DNA from: Paenibacillus sp. FSL H3-0469
GTDB taxonomy: Bacteria > Bacillota > Bacilli > Paenibacillales > Paenibacillaceae
DNA: 64,000 bases
NCBI RefSeq assembly: GCF_038051945.1
Contig: NZ_CP150302.1
Span: 3,162,001-3,226,000 of the forward strand
Direction: 5' to 3'
A model generated the notes under the pieces. It was not told the DNA's origin. It worked only from the letters and a program-made list of their open reading frames with translations, and made no database searches. The translations under genes were made by a program, and so were the position numbers. Numbering within the stretch: the first letter of the stretch is position 1; each line of letters begins with the position of its first letter. This document shows, in pieces, positions 61,777 through 64,000 of the stretch.

Positions 61777-62748
61777 TTACGTCGTCTCCCTCGGCACCAG
61801 CTGAAACCCCAGCGGCTCCTGCTCTGCCTCTATCCCCTTCAGCTTGCCGAGAATCAGATGCAGCGCGTTCTGTGCCTGGGCGGCAATCGGATTATTAATT
61901 GAGGTGATCCCCAGCGTATGGGCGAGCTCCGTGTTGTCGAAGCCGACCACTGCCAGCTCCTCCGGCACCTTCACCTTCAGTCTGCGGGCTTCGCTCAGTA
62001 CCCCTGCCGCGACCATATCATTGGCGCAGAGGATGGCGTTCGGATGCCCCCCGGGACTCATCAGCAGCCTGCGGATCAGCTCCTCGCCCTGCCGGATGGA
62101 GTGAATGCCCGTCTGCGACCATTCCGGGTTCACCTCCAGCTGATAGCTGCGGGCAGCATCCCGGTACGCCTGTATCCGCCCGGAGGTATTCATGCTGGTT
62201 GGCCGGCCCCAGGCATTGGCAATCCGCGTATAACCCTTTTCAATCAGATGTTCAAGCCCGAGCATATATCCGTCATATTGATTCATGGCTACACTCTGAA
62301 TCTCAGGAAGCTCCATCCGCTGCCAGGAGACAATCGGCCCGTATTTGCAAAAGGAGCCCAGGAGCGTCTGATCGTTAACGCAGGTACTGATGACCAGCGC
62401 ATCGACTCTTTTGCGCCGCATATCCTCGAAGGCTTGCAGCTCTTTGGCCGGATCTCCCCCGGAGGTATAGATAATCGTCTGATATCCGTGCCGGCTCGCA
62501 GTCTCCACGAAGCTGTTCAGAAAAGGCAGCATCACCTCGTTGATCCCCTCCGTCACCATCCCGATCTGCATGGTCTCCCCTCTGGACAAGGAGATGGCAT
62601 TGCCGTTCGGCACATAGTCCAGCTCTTCCATGATCTTCAGGATGATCTCCCGCGTTGCCTGGCTCACATGGGGAGAACGATTCAGTACTCTCGATACCGT
62701 AGCTTTGGAGAATCCCGACAGTTTAGCGATTTGATCCAGATTCGACAT
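61777..62748 (-). CDS. LacI-family regulator (divergent from the GH1 gene)
   Basis: 323 residues: helix-turn-helix NLDQIAKLSGFSKATVSRVLNRSPHVSQATREI and an effector-binding core (IGMVTEGINEVMLPFLNSF; LAVVGFDNTELAHTLGITSINNP). The ATG at 62748 has an AAGGAG site; 24 codons upstream in frame are excluded. It is divergent from the 6-phospho-beta-glucosidase gene, with a perfect palindrome in the gap. Its other end abuts the bceR-like gene, an unusual pairing. Confidence 0.9.
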   Translation of the reverse strand: MSNLDQIAKLSGFSKATVSRVLNRSPHVSQATREIILKIMEELDYVPNGNAISLSRGETMQIGMVTEGINEVMLPFLNSFVETASRHGYQTIIYTSGGDPAKELQAFEDMRRKRVDALVISTCVNDQTLLGSFCKYGPIVSWQRMELPEIQSVAMNQYDGYMLGLEHLIEKGYTRIANAWGRPTSMNTSGRIQAYRDAARSYQLEVNPEWSQTGIHSIRQGEELIRRLLMSPGGHPNAILCANDMVAAGVLSEARRLKVKVPEELAVVGFDNTELAHTLGITSINNPIAAQAQNALHLILGKLKGIEAEQEPLGFQLVPRETT

Positions 62749-62795
62749 GATGGCTCTCCTTACATATTTTTTCATCTTTATAATAATACTTGACA

Positions 62796-62809
62796 TGTAA
62801 CGCGTTACA
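62796..62809. promoter_or_regulatory. LacI operator between the LacI and GH1 genes
   Basis: TGTAACGCGTTACA is a perfect 14-bp palindrome with the central CG typical of LacI-family sites. It directly follows a TTGACA (62790-62795) that can act as the -35 of the GH1 promoter. Confidence 0.75.
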
Positions 62810-62872
62810 ACATTTAGCATGGAATTATAGGACCTATGAACAGCTTACCATATCTGAATCCATAACTAATAA

Positions 62873-64000
<1,128 letters not shown>

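Overview
The window looks like chromosomal DNA of a spore-forming, low-to-moderate-GC Firmicute, most probably Paenibacillus or a close relative. The grounds are family-level: YesM/YesN-type two-component pairs, Lpl-type oligosaccharide ABC importers, an SLH-anchored glycoside hydrolase, the spore protein YunB, a FapR-type operator before fabH, GGAGG-type ribosome sites and many GTG/TTG starts. No rRNA, tRNA, CRISPR array or complete transposon was seen. Both ends cut through genes: a sugar-binding lipoprotein on the left and a GH1 6-phospho-beta-glucosidase on the right.

Layout. 1-4109: YesN/YesM regulators and a solute-binding protein with a cre-like box in its promoter. 4385-6425: yunB and a VTT-domain membrane protein. 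6646-10389: the glycine-betaine importer opuAA-AB-AC with a divergent GbsR-type regulator. 10709-10928: a 51-bp-period repeat array. 11076-17578: a 1727-residue surface GH16 beta-glucanase and a divergent LacI regulator. 17819-20759: fabH under tandem FapR-type boxes, divergent from a TetR-flavodoxin-flavodoxin operon with twin operators. 21813-27968: a pectin/rhamnogalacturonan operon (ABC importer, GH105, GH28). 28434-33703: a patchwork of small accessory genes (ribbon-helix-helix protein, DUF6809-like, Fic, XRE-type regulator, acetyltransferases, fragments). 33756-40569: a strongly AT-rich island carrying a three-gene operon (secreted HNH nuclease, WG-repeat protein, subtilisin-like protease). 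It is bounded on the left by a decayed 3' fragment of a sugar-binding-protein gene and on the right by an intact paralogue. 40589-45367: that paralogue, a membrane AraC sensor and a DUF3153-type lipoprotein. 45529-48717: kimA and a MarR/DUF2798 pair. 48870-56212: a fructan locus (GH32, ABC importer, LacI, fructokinase). 56470-62748: a DUF6710-like gene, then a LacI gene abutting a Bce-type antimicrobial-peptide sensing and detoxification operon whose ATPase gene appears frameshifted. 62888-64000: GH1.

Much of the window is a set of carbohydrate loci, each pairing an importer or hydrolase with its own regulator. The least ordinary parts are the HNH-WG-protease operon, which reads as a possible secreted-toxin/immunity system that I do not recognise as described, and three intergenic arrays of unrelated sequence that share a period of about 51 bp and contain dyad cores.
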